Under the pieces are notes generated by a model. It was given only the letters and a program-made list of their open reading frames with translations, did not search any database and was not told the origin of the DNA. This document shows, one piece after another, positions 50,085 to 58,950 of a stretch of DNA of 64,000 bases (its first letter is position 1; every line of letters begins with the position of its first letter). This DNA is from Polynucleobacter hallstattensis (lineage in GTDB: Bacteria > Pseudomonadota > Gammaproteobacteria > Burkholderiales > Burkholderiaceae): positions 744,001-808,000 of the forward strand of contig NZ_JACVPO010000002.1 of NCBI RefSeq assembly GCF_018881835.1, given 5' to 3'. Made by a program: the position numbers and the translations under genes.

Positions 50085-52523
50085 CTAGGCCTTTCTGAGG
50101 CGCCAAGCATTTAATGTAACTGCGAGAGAAGACAAAGACATGCCGATACCGGCAACCCAGGGGTTGACCCACCCCATCATCGCCACTGGAATAGCCAGCA
50201 AGTTATAGACTAGCGCCCAAATCAAGTTTTCTTTAATAACCCGCTGTGTTTTATCAGCCAGTAAGAGCGATTTGGCCAAAGGGGCTAAAGAGCTTGCAGT
50301 CAAAATCGCATCTGCACCCGCTGTAGCGAGGGGCGCGCCGGCCCCGACCGCAATAGAAACATCCGCCCGCGCCAATAGAGGGGCATCGTTAATACCATCA
50401 CCAATTGCCCAAACAACACGACCCTGGTTTTGCAGGCTCTCAATATAGCGATATTTATCTTCTGGAGAGCACACACCTTTGAACCGATCGATACCAACAT
50501 GGTGCGCCCACCATGCCACCGTCACTTCATCATCACCTGAAACCAAATGGACCGCAATCTTGCGAGACCGCGCTGCAGTTAATAACTTTTCCAATCCTGC
50601 TCTTGGAGTATCTAAGAATAGAAAGCTCGCAATCAACCCTTTGTTATCCGCTAGATGCACTTGTCCATATTGACCGTCTTGCGCAATCTGCTGAGCACCC
50701 ACCCACGCAGCACTTCCCAGTCGATAAATACCCGAGCTCAGGCCTTTGCCCAATTGATTAATAACCGCCTCAGGCAAGGTGCCTAGCGAAAGATTGTCAG
50801 CTTCTGCAGCACGCAATAGCGATAGTGCAAGAGGATGTTTTTGACCTGCCTCCATTGATGCAGCAATGCTCAATACATCTGCTCGAGAAAACTCCGGGCG
50901 AACAACTATGACTTCTTGTAATTCTGGTTGACCCATAGTGAGGGTACCAGTTTTGTCCAGCACTAAATCCGTTGCCTTGACCAAACCTTCTAGCACATGA
51001 CCACGCACAATCAATAAGCCGAGCTTTGTTACAGCACCCTGAGCTGCAGCCATTGCCGTTGGTACGGCAAGAGATAGGGCGCAAGGACAACTGGCAACCA
51101 GTACGGAGACTAAAACAGTCCAAGCTCTGCTAGGGTCGACGTAATACCAAATTGCTGAAGATAAAAAAGCAACCATCAACAGAAAGCCTACAAAATATCC
51201 AGCCCACTTTTCTGCGAGACTCACCATGACAGGTTTGGCTTGCAATGCTTGAGCTAGTAATGAGGCAATACCTGCAATACGAGTAGATTGGCCTACCGCA
51301 TCGATTCTCATCAATATCGGATTGAGAATATTGTGCGTACCTGCGTACACTCGATCACCAATCTTCTTATCAATCGGCTTAGATTCACCAGTCAGAAGCG
51401 ACTCATCTAAAGAGCTCTCAGACTCAATCAAAATTCCGTCAGCTGGAACTACATCACCCGGAGGAACACGAATCACTTCACCAGGATTACAGTGAACCAC
51501 CGGCACAATTTCAACTTGCTGAGAGGTGGGATAGCTTGGCACTCTCTCACACGTAGCAGGTAACTGCTTTGCCAGAGCCTCTGCTCCACCCTGCGCATCT
51601 TGTCGAGCCAACAACTCTACATAGCGTGCCGCCAAAATAAAGGCAACAAACATGGTGATGGAATCAAAATAACCCTGACCTGAGCCTGCCACAAGATTTA
51701 CGGTACCCGCACTAAATGCTAGGGCTAGAGCTAGAGCAATCGGCACATCCATACCCAACATATGCGTTTGCCGAAACGAAGCAACACTCCTCAAGGCCGC
51801 CCTGAAAATAGGGCCTGCTGAATAAGTCATCACTGGAACCGTGAGGATCCAGCTAGTCCAGCCCAATAGAAGGTCATACTCCACCGTAATATCGCTGTCA
51901 CCCACATACGTTGGCCAGGCATACATCATGACTTGCATCATGCCTAGTAATGCAACCCCTAGTCTAGTCAGTAATTGACGACGTTCTTTTTTAGACTTCT
52001 CAATTGAGAGTGAAGGCTCAAAAGGCCACGCTTCGTAACCAATACGCTCTATTTCAAAGAGTAGGCGAGCAAGACTAGTTTTCTCAGGCGAAAATTCCAC
52101 CTTGACCTTTTGACTGACGTAGTTAATCTGCACTTCTTTGACACCAGGGATACGGCGTAAGTGCTGCTCGCATAACCACACACAAGCAGCGCAGCGAATC
52201 TTCTCCAATCGTAGAGTAGTCTCTAAATAAGCTTCTTTACTACTCGGCCGCGTGTATCTACCGAGCAAAGAAGGATCATCGTAGGGGGTCAGACTGTCAG
52301 GAATTTCACTTGAAGCAAGGTAGGCTGCTGGCTTATCGCTTGACTGTGCGCGGCGTGCATAGAACACTTCTAGGCCTTCGCCATGAATCGTTTGTGCAAT
52401 TGCCATACAACCAGCACAACAGAATTTTTTATTGATGCCGCTAAGCTCAAGCTCGTAAGGGTCGTTCGGAAGAATAAAGCTGCCACAGTGATAACAGCTA
52501 TTGCTTGGCAAGCTAGAGCTCAT
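50085..52523 (-). CDS. ccoI: cbb3 oxidase copper P1B-ATPase CcoI/FixI
   Basis: An 812-residue P-type ATPase; start at ATG 52523, 7 bases past the MFS stop. There is an N-terminal Cys-rich segment (CYHCGSFIL, FCCAGCMAI) and HMA domain (AACVWLCEQHLRRIPGV, about 95-160). The membrane CPC of the P1B type is present (SCPCALSLA), as are the phosphorylation motif DKTGTLT and GDGINDAPLL. It exports Cu for oxidase assembly. It is in the same direction as ccoS and the upstream MFS gene. Confidence 0.93.
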   Translation of the reverse strand: MSSSLPSNSCYHCGSFILPNDPYELELSGINKKFCCAGCMAIAQTIHGEGLEVFYARRAQSSDKPAAYLASSEIPDSLTPYDDPSLLGRYTRPSSKEAYLETTLRLEKIRCAACVWLCEQHLRRIPGVKEVQINYVSQKVKVEFSPEKTSLARLLFEIERIGYEAWPFEPSLSIEKSKKERRQLLTRLGVALLGMMQVMMYAWPTYVGDSDITVEYDLLLGWTSWILTVPVMTYSAGPIFRAALRSVASFRQTHMLGMDVPIALALALAFSAGTVNLVAGSGQGYFDSITMFVAFILAARYVELLARQDAQGGAEALAKQLPATCERVPSYPTSQQVEIVPVVHCNPGEVIRVPPGDVVPADGILIESESSLDESLLTGESKPIDKKIGDRVYAGTHNILNPILMRIDAVGQSTRIAGIASLLAQALQAKPVMVSLAEKWAGYFVGFLLMVAFLSSAIWYYVDPSRAWTVLVSVLVASCPCALSLAVPTAMAAAQGAVTKLGLLIVRGHVLEGLVKATDLVLDKTGTLTMGQPELQEVIVVRPEFSRADVLSIAASMEAGQKHPLALSLLRAAEADNLSLGTLPEAVINQLGKGLSSGIYRLGSAAWVGAQQIAQDGQYGQVHLADNKGLIASFLFLDTPRAGLEKLLTAARSRKIAVHLVSGDDEVTVAWWAHHVGIDRFKGVCSPEDKYRYIESLQNQGRVVWAIGDGINDAPLLARADVSIAVGAGAPLATAGADAILTASSLAPLAKSLLLADKTQRVIKENLIWALVYNLLAIPVAMMGWVNPWVAGIGMSLSSLAVTLNAWRLRKA

Positions 52524-52530
52524 AAATGAA

Positions 52531-53775
52531 TCATGACTTGCGGGTGATAGACCTACTAACCCAGCCGTTACGACGCTCATAGAGCACAAACAGAACACCC
52601 CAAACTACCACCGCAGCATAGGCCCAGACCCAAGATATTTGGGAGGCACGTGAGCCAGTTAAATCAAGCACAAAACCAAAAATAGCTGGGCCCAACAACC
52701 CGCCTCCAAAGCCCATCAGGGAATGGAGCCCCATTGCAGCCCCTTTAATATTGTCTTTAGCACTAATGACTAAGCCCGCGGTTAAGGTGGAAGAATCGGC
52801 CATGATGAAAATCGTATGCCCCACTGCTAAAGCAATAATCAACCACCAAGATTGTCCGGTAGAGCAAGCGAGCGCCACTCCAAATGCTGCGCTAGATAGC
52901 ATGACAAAGAAAATCCATTTTTGGCGCCCTATTCTTAAGGCAATCTCGTTTCCGATAATGGATGCAGGAACGCCAAAGAAATTAATCACACCTGCAAGAG
53001 TAGTGGCAGTGAATAGAAAGGGATCGCCTGTCATCATTGCACAGAAACCAAAAAAGGCTACGATCCAACTGCGGGAAGCAAATAACTCGATTGAGTGGAC
53101 GGTATAGCCAAAAATAAACCCTGAGGCTGTTTTATCTTGCAAGACTAAGCGCCACTTATCAAGCGGAAAAATATCTTGTAAACGAATGCTTACTGGACCG
53201 TGCCACTTTTCATGGGCGAGCGCAGGAATAAATAAGAGCACAATCAACAGTGCAGTGAATGGACCCAAGGCGATGATTCCAAAAACATAGCGCCAGCCCA
53301 AGCTACTTAAGATCCAACCAGAGCAAAGATAAGAGAAGCCAGTGCCAATACCAAAGAATGCAGTGTAGAAAGCAATGTGGCGGGTTAGTTCGCCAGTCTG
53401 AATACGATCTGACAGAATTTTTAAGCCAGGCATATAAGTGCCCGCTAAACCAACTCCATTGAGCGCCATAAATATCAAAGCGGTCCAAAAGTTATAGGCA
53501 AAGAAGCTCATGCCGAGTAATCCACAAGTCGCTGAGAGACCGCCTACAAGATAGACTTGTTTGGCATCAACGCGATCAGTGAGAGCCGTTGCTAATGGAA
53601 CCATCAGCATGTAACCAAAGAAGAAGGCGCTAGCAATGAGTCCAGACTGTAAATTACTGAGATGCCATTCATCTTGCAATGTTGTTAACACCACTGCGTA
53701 ACAGGCAAAACCCAAGAGCGCACAAGTTTGCGCTACCAGCATTAGGGGTGTGTAACCAGTGGGTTTCAAACGCAT
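52531..53775 (-). CDS. MFS transporter
   Basis: A 414-residue, 12-helix major-facilitator protein with ATALTDRVDAKQVYLVGG as loop 2-3 motif. Upstream of ccoI by 7 bases and downstream of the oxygenase gene by 6, so probably part of that transcript. No substrate is indicated; a CynX/NimT or nitrate-type carrier is possible only as a guess. Confidence 0.8.
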   Translation of the reverse strand: MRLKPTGYTPLMLVAQTCALLGFACYAVVLTTLQDEWHLSNLQSGLIASAFFFGYMLMVPLATALTDRVDAKQVYLVGGLSATCGLLGMSFFAYNFWTALIFMALNGVGLAGTYMPGLKILSDRIQTGELTRHIAFYTAFFGIGTGFSYLCSGWILSSLGWRYVFGIIALGPFTALLIVLLFIPALAHEKWHGPVSIRLQDIFPLDKWRLVLQDKTASGFIFGYTVHSIELFASRSWIVAFFGFCAMMTGDPFLFTATTLAGVINFFGVPASIIGNEIALRIGRQKWIFFVMLSSAAFGVALACSTGQSWWLIIALAVGHTIFIMADSSTLTAGLVISAKDNIKGAAMGLHSLMGFGGGLLGPAIFGFVLDLTGSRASQISWVWAYAAVVVWGVLFVLYERRNGWVSRSITRKS

Positions 53776-53781
53776 AAGAAC

Positions 53782-54537
53782 TTACTGCTGACTGCTATTA
53801 GGGGAATCCTGGAAGCCGTTTGAGCGGAAAGTGAGTACCAAAGTATCCCTATAGCCGTACTGATCCAAGGGCTGAATCGGAGTAGATTCATGAATCATTC
53901 TTTCATCATTCATCAGTAATAAAGACCAGGGCTCAGTGAGAGTAAATCGCAAACCAGCAGAACCGGTTGCAGCAAAAATTCGGGTCTCGCCACCCTTAAT
54001 GCCAACCCGATTGAGTAAAAAGACGGCTACAAAATCAACACCGTCACGATGAGCTCCCTCTGGAGTTGGTCGCCCTATCCCATCCGTTGTATCAATCCGA
54101 AATTGGTGAGCCTCAATAAACCAGGTATTTACTTGCTTAACGCTATTGAGAATATGAGTTAATCCCAGTAAAAGAGCATGCCAAGTAGGCTTGCTAGTGA
54201 GATCAGCTTGCGAAGGCTCAAACCAACGCTCGATACCTCCATGAAGGGCGTTGTAATTAACAGACTGCCAGTGAGCACGATGCGGCACGATAGCCAAAGA
54301 TTCTCCCTTGACCTCAAAGCTTGAGTGGCGGCGAAAGCGATATCGCCCACCGTCCTTAAGATAGGGATCTCTGGGCAAGCCTTCCCAGAACTGAGTGAGA
54401 TTGCGTAGCTGATCAAGATCCACATGTGCAATTGCCGCAACATCATGAGCAGAGACAACTGCAAAACCATCATCTCGTAAAGATTGAACCAACTCCCTAG
54501 CGGGCGTTAGTGGAGGCAAAAGGCTGGAAAGAGTCAT
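53782..54537 (-). CDS. 2OG-Fe(II) dioxygenase family protein
   Basis: A 251-residue protein. The non-haem iron triad is visible as His and Asp in EGAHRDGVDF and His in NDERMIHESTPIQ, with Arg in YGYRDTLVLTFR for 2-oxoglutarate. It resembles the family of 2OG-Fe oxygenases seen near biofilm or amino-acid hydroxylation genes. Its substrate is unknown. It leads the MFS-ccoI-ccoS run. Confidence 0.85.
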   Translation of the reverse strand: MTLSSLLPPLTPARELVQSLRDDGFAVVSAHDVAAIAHVDLDQLRNLTQFWEGLPRDPYLKDGGRYRFRRHSSFEVKGESLAIVPHRAHWQSVNYNALHGGIERWFEPSQADLTSKPTWHALLLGLTHILNSVKQVNTWFIEAHQFRIDTTDGIGRPTPEGAHRDGVDFVAVFLLNRVGIKGGETRIFAATGSAGLRFTLTEPWSLLLMNDERMIHESTPIQPLDQYGYRDTLVLTFRSNGFQDSPNSSQQ

Positions 54538-54566
54538 GGGTTTATTTTAGGCGCATACCAATTCAT

Positions 54567-55868
54567 TTAGGAATAACGACTCAAACGGCTGCGCACCTCT
54601 CCCACATGGCCTTTTAGGTCATACAACTCTTTTGCATCCAACATGGACACTTTGATATTACCCACCCTTCGCTCAATATTCTCCAAATCCTTCAGGTTCT
54701 TTTCTTTTAAATCGGGATTGGAGGCATTTTTTTCTACCACCTTAAGTTCCTCATAGACCTGCGATAACTTGAGTCGCAAGAGTAAATTTTTAGCTGCAGG
54801 GATATAGGTAAATAAAGGAATCAAAATCACTAGAAGTGGAATCACAATTTTTGCGAAGCGTCCAATCCATACTGCCGTCCAGAAAGGCAAGTGACGATGC
54901 AAAAAAGACGGGCCATCCTTTAAGTAGATTTCAGCATCAACATGCAAAGGAAAATCAAGGCCAGTACCGGATGGAAACTCTCCCGGCTTTTGTAAATATG
55001 AATAAGTTTTTAAAATATCGTAGGTGGAGCCAAGCAACAGTGTTACTAATGCAGGACTAACATCGTTCTTACCCACTAAGGTAGCTGTTGCAGCCAGCAC
55101 CTGAATGTCTTGACGCGGAAGATCGTAGGCGATGCTGACGACACCACGTGGCACTGTTACTTTTGAGAGGAAAGGGAATAAGTGAACATAGGCTTCAGCC
55201 TGCTCAAAGCTCATTAAGCGAATGCCCGGAGTTTCATAAAATTTTTTGACTAAAGGAGCTTCGGCAGCACTTACCAAAAATACAGCATCTAGCTCTCCTT
55301 TTTTGAACTTCTCCAAAGCATCAAGTGGTTTTAATTTTTCAGCACGAATATCGCTCAGACTCAATCCACTTGCCGCAAGTAATTGAGAGGACAGGGACAA
55401 GGTGCCACTACCTTCATTGCCGATTGATACTCGCTTACCTTTTAACTGACTCAATAAACCTAATCGTCCGGATTCACTTGGAAAACTAGACTCTCTATAC
55501 CAAACCCATACCGGCTCATAAAATACACCGGCGATAGAAATAAAATCGGGGTGCTTGGATAAGTCAGCTACGCCACCCTGAACCATCGCAAAATCAACGC
55601 CAGCGTGTGGATCCTTTAACAACGCTAAGTTATCAATTGTTCCACCAGTGGTTCTCAACTTGAGAGAAATGCCCTCCCCAGCAAGTTCACTTTGGAGCTT
55701 TTCACCAAATTGTTGATAAAGACCGGTTGGGAAACCCGTCGCTAACTCAATCGACCTAGGTGGGGGTGGCACCAACACCCAGAGTGTGGCAAATAGTATG
55801 ACAACTAGCATCAAAAAGGCGATGACCACTGCCACAGGATTATGGATATTTTTGCGAATGAAGTTCAT
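54567..55868 (-). CDS. Membrane-anchored TAXI-family binding protein
   Basis: A 433-residue TAXI-type protein with an unusual layout. Instead of a cleaved signal peptide it has a membrane helix at about 13-34; then a TAXI domain (IELATGFPTGLYQQFGEKL, FKKGELDAVFLVSAAEAPLV). A second helix (about 330-355) and a charged coiled-coil tail follow (EELKVVEKNASNPDLKEKNLKDLENIERR region). No TRAP permease gene is adjacent. It may sense or present ligand at the membrane. Confidence 0.8.
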   Translation of the reverse strand: MNFIRKNIHNPVAVVIAFLMLVVILFATLWVLVPPPPRSIELATGFPTGLYQQFGEKLQSELAGEGISLKLRTTGGTIDNLALLKDPHAGVDFAMVQGGVADLSKHPDFISIAGVFYEPVWVWYRESSFPSESGRLGLLSQLKGKRVSIGNEGSGTLSLSSQLLAASGLSLSDIRAEKLKPLDALEKFKKGELDAVFLVSAAEAPLVKKFYETPGIRLMSFEQAEAYVHLFPFLSKVTVPRGVVSIAYDLPRQDIQVLAATATLVGKNDVSPALVTLLLGSTYDILKTYSYLQKPGEFPSGTGLDFPLHVDAEIYLKDGPSFLHRHLPFWTAVWIGRFAKIVIPLLVILIPLFTYIPAAKNLLLRLKLSQVYEELKVVEKNASNPDLKEKNLKDLENIERRVGNIKVSMLDAKELYDLKGHVGEVRSRLSRYS

Positions 55869-55983
55869 AAGAATTCAGCTTGTTTTTGCCATTATGCCCC
55901 GAGCCCAAGGATCTGGAGCGGAATGAATTGATTCGAATTATTTCAGGATAAGATGGGGGTTTTAAAGAGCCATTAGGAGAATA

Positions 55984-56745
55984 ATGAATTCAGCTGCCAA
56001 CAAAGTAGCCCTGGTCACAGGAGCCGGAACAGGTATCGGAAAAGCTGCAGCAAAAGCGCTGCTGCAAGGTGGATTTAGAGTCGTTCTCACTGGTAGAAAT
56101 CTAGAGAAGCTCAATTTAGCCATTCGCGATATTGGAGGAAGTAGTCAAAACTGTCTCGCAGTGAGTTGCGATGTCGGCAAACCAGAGCAAGTAAAGAAGT
56201 TATTTTCTGAAATCCAAAAACAGTTTGGCCGCATTGACGTGCTATTTAATAATGCCGGCATGGGAGCACCTGCCATCCCTATGGAAGATCTGAGTTACGA
56301 ACAATGGATGAATGTTGTTAATGCTAATCTCTGCGGAGCTTTCCTATGCTCTCAAGAGGCTATCCGCATGATGAAGGCTCAGACTCCGCAAGGTGGGCGA
56401 ATCATTAATAATGGCTCGATCTCTGCACATGCGCCCCGCCCGATGTCTGCTCCATACACAGCCACCAAACATGCCATGACTGGATTAACCAAGTCTATTG
56501 CATTGGATGGTCGTCAATTTAAGATTACCTGCGGTCAAATCGATATAGGTAATGCCGGCACTGAAATGACTATTCCTATGGCTGCCGGTATTTTGCAGCC
56601 AGATGGCTCAAAAAAGGCAGAGCCACTCATGGATGTAGATCATGTCGGGCAAGCCGTCCTGCAGATGGCTCAACTGCCTTTAGAAAGTAATATTCTGTCG
56701 ATGACCATCATGGCAAGCAATATGCCATTTGTTGGTCGGGGCTAA
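55984..56745 (+). CDS. Short-chain dehydrogenase/reductase
   Basis: A 253-residue classical [16 protein letters not shown] (cofactor), NNAGMGAPA, catalytic Ser in NNGSISAHA, and YTATK. AGGAGA lies 3 to 4 bases upstream of the ATG. The substrate is unknown. It is convergent with ccmI, whose stop begins at the next base. Confidence 0.9.
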   Translation: MNSAANKVALVTGAGTGIGKAAAKALLQGGFRVVLTGRNLEKLNLAIRDIGGSSQNCLAVSCDVGKPEQVKKLFSEIQKQFGRIDVLFNNAGMGAPAIPMEDLSYEQWMNVVNANLCGAFLCSQEAIRMMKAQTPQGGRIINNGSISAHAPRPMSAPYTATKHAMTGLTKSIALDGRQFKITCGQIDIGNAGTEMTIPMAAGILQPDGSKKAEPLMDVDHVGQAVLQMAQLPLESNILSMTIMASNMPFVGRG

Positions 56746-57936
56746 TTAAGGCCTAATCTGTCCAATGATGAGGCGAGCATTAGTCGTGCCCACCTTGATC
56801 GTTTGTGGCGTAGATATCAAGTCACCGGCTTCTGGCATTGCCATTCCTGTTTTTGAAATACGCACCTCAACCGACACTTCAGCCATTTGAGAAATCAATG
56901 CATTGGGGCTCATTGCCAATGCATCATTCAAAACAAAGTTCATTGGGAATGCAGCCACCGGAGTTTTGAGAACAGCCACCGGCATACGCTCACCTGGCTT
57001 ACGAGCAATCACCATCAAAACATCGCCTGCTTTAATTTTAGATTTCAGTTCTGGCGCAATCTCTACTTGTCCGCTCACGCCTTGATTGTTGATTACTGGC
57101 GCAATAGCCGGCGCAAGTCCACCCTTGCTACGCGCCTCTGCAATAGAAGCTGCAATCGTACGAGCTTCATCGGACTCGGGGGGCAATAGCTTTGCTAACT
57201 TCTCCCAGGACCGCACTGCCGCTTTATAGTTCTGCGCATTAAAATCAGCAGTTCCAGAAAGCCAAAGAGCCAATAAATTATTTGGATCTTGGGCTAATGC
57301 CTGATTAATGAGTTGCTGTGGCTTACCTGCAAAATTACCATTCGCATTGGCTGCTAATACATCGGCATAGTCAGCCAATAATTGGGGGTCAGAATCAACA
57401 AAAGAGCCTGCACGAGCATAAGCATTTGCAGCGTCAGTATTGCGACCCAAAATACGATATGAGCGAGCCAGCATGGCCCAACCCTTGAGATTATCAGGCT
57501 CTTTATCCATCTTGGCTGCAAACTCTGCAACCATCTTTTCAACTGACTCTTGAGTCATCGGTTTCTCAGCACTCTTCTCGGCAATCTGAGCGGCATCACC
57601 AAGGTAGAAATAGAAACCCGCTGAAAGTATCGATACAAAAAGGCAAATCCCAATAATGGTTTTCTGAGGTGAGCCTAATACTGCATGATCATCCGCTTCA
57701 TCCGTATCCTGAAAAAGCCGTTGACGCATTTCTGCATGAGTCTGCTCATAGCTATGACTATCTACAGTTCCCGCTAAACGATCAGCCTCAAGCTTATCAA
57801 GCTCCTCCCGATAGATAGCTGCATTCATCTGACGACGCGAGGTAGCAGATTCTTTTGCAGGAAAAAACAATGGACGTAGTAGCAGTACCAAGACCAGGAT
57901 CAATAAAAGAAGAGCGGAAATTACAAAACTAGTCAT
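56746..57936 (-). CDS. ccmI: Cytochrome c biogenesis protein CcmI
   Basis: A 396-residue protein with two N-terminal helices (about 5-22 and 95-115) and TPR repeats at about 130-260 (LKGWAMLARSYRILGRNTDAANAYARA). A C-terminal periplasmic domain follows. It chaperones apocytochrome c to the haem lyase CcmF/H. It is the last gene of the ccm operon, 1 base after ccmH. Confidence 0.9.
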   Translation of the reverse strand: MTSFVISALLLLILVLVLLLRPLFFPAKESATSRRQMNAAIYREELDKLEADRLAGTVDSHSYEQTHAEMRQRLFQDTDEADDHAVLGSPQKTIIGICLFVSILSAGFYFYLGDAAQIAEKSAEKPMTQESVEKMVAEFAAKMDKEPDNLKGWAMLARSYRILGRNTDAANAYARAGSFVDSDPQLLADYADVLAANANGNFAGKPQQLINQALAQDPNNLLALWLSGTADFNAQNYKAAVRSWEKLAKLLPPESDEARTIAASIAEARSKGGLAPAIAPVINNQGVSGQVEIAPELKSKIKAGDVLMVIARKPGERMPVAVLKTPVAAFPMNFVLNDALAMSPNALISQMAEVSVEVRISKTGMAMPEAGDLISTPQTIKVGTTNARLIIGQIRP

Positions 57937-57937
57937 A

Positions 57938-58426
57938 TTATTTTTCTATTGAACTGGACTTGGCATCCTGAAGTAGTGCATCAATGCGACGATTATCTGC
58001 TTCAGATAGCGTGGTACTGGGCACAGCCTGATTTCTGCGACGCAGATACACCATCAAGCCAATAATTCCTGCAAGCAAAATTACAAAAGGGCCTATCCAT
58101 AGGAGCCAGGTGATCGGCTTAACAGGAGGGCGATATAAAACGAAGTCGCCGTAACGCTCCACCATAAAATTCCGAATTTGCTCGTCCGTCTTGCCCTCAT
58201 TAATCAGGATACGAATTTCTCGGCGCAAATCATTTGCTAGCTCAGAGCGTGATCCCGCAAGGGATTCATTCTGACAAACTAAGCAGCGCATTTCTTCCGA
58301 AATCACAATCAGACGCTGCTCGGTGACTGGGTCATCAGCCAAAGGTACTGCATCCTTAGCAGACGCACTGATAGAACACAGCACGACAAAAGTGAGCAAG
58401 AGGGATTGAAGCGTCTTTTTCAACAT
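57938..58426 (-). CDS. ccmH: Cytochrome c maturation thiol protein CcmH
   Basis: A 162-residue protein with signal peptide (1-23), the redox motif RCLVCQNESLAGSRSELANDLRR and one C-terminal helix (about 105-125). It reduces apocytochrome cysteines with CcmG. The ATG overlaps the ccmG stop. Confidence 0.95.
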   Translation of the reverse strand: MLKKTLQSLLLTFVVLCSISASAKDAVPLADDPVTEQRLIVISEEMRCLVCQNESLAGSRSELANDLRREIRILINEGKTDEQIRNFMVERYGDFVLYRPPVKPITWLLWIGPFVILLAGIIGLMVYLRRRNQAVPSTTLSEADNRRIDALLQDAKSSSIEK

Positions 58427-58950
58427 TATTTGAGCTCATCCAACAAAGGAATGATCTTCTTACGAAGTAATTCCATCGTGATCGGTCCAATATGTTTAAA
58501 CCGAATGACGCCAGTCTTGTCAATCACGTAGGTTTCTGGAACGCCATAGACACCATAATCAATACCCACTCGGCCATTGGCATCAAAAGCCGATAATAGG
58601 TACGGGTTACCTTGAAGAGCAAGCATGGTCATGGCGTTCTCACGCTTGTCTTTGTAATCCAATCCAATAATTGGCGCCACTTGCAATTTACCCAGCTCAA
58701 CAAGTACGGGGTGCTCCTCACGGCAAGCTACGCACCAAGAGGCCCAGACATTCAAAATCCAAGGCTTACCTTTCATGCTCTCTGGTGAAAAGGTCTTTTG
58801 AGGATCTGCCAGTTGAGGCAATTCAAAAGCAGGCGCCTGCTTCCCAATCAGTGGCGAAGGTATTTCCTGTGGGTCACGATTTAAGCCTACCGCTAAAAAT
58901 CCAACCAAAATTACAAACAAAATTAGCGGAATTAAAAACTTGGCTTTCAT
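58426..58950 (-). CDS. ccmG: Thiol:disulphide oxidoreductase CcmG/DsbE
   Basis: A 174-residue membrane-tethered thioredoxin. One helix (5-22), active site WASWCVACREEHP, cis-Pro in YGVYGVPETYVID. It keeps apocytochrome CxxCH cysteines reduced. Overlaps ccmF by 4 bases. Confidence 0.95.
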   Translation of the reverse strand: MKAKFLIPLILFVILVGFLAVGLNRDPQEIPSPLIGKQAPAFELPQLADPQKTFSPESMKGKPWILNVWASWCVACREEHPVLVELGKLQVAPIIGLDYKDKRENAMTMLALQGNPYLLSAFDANGRVGIDYGVYGVPETYVIDKTGVIRFKHIGPITMELLRKKIIPLLDELK

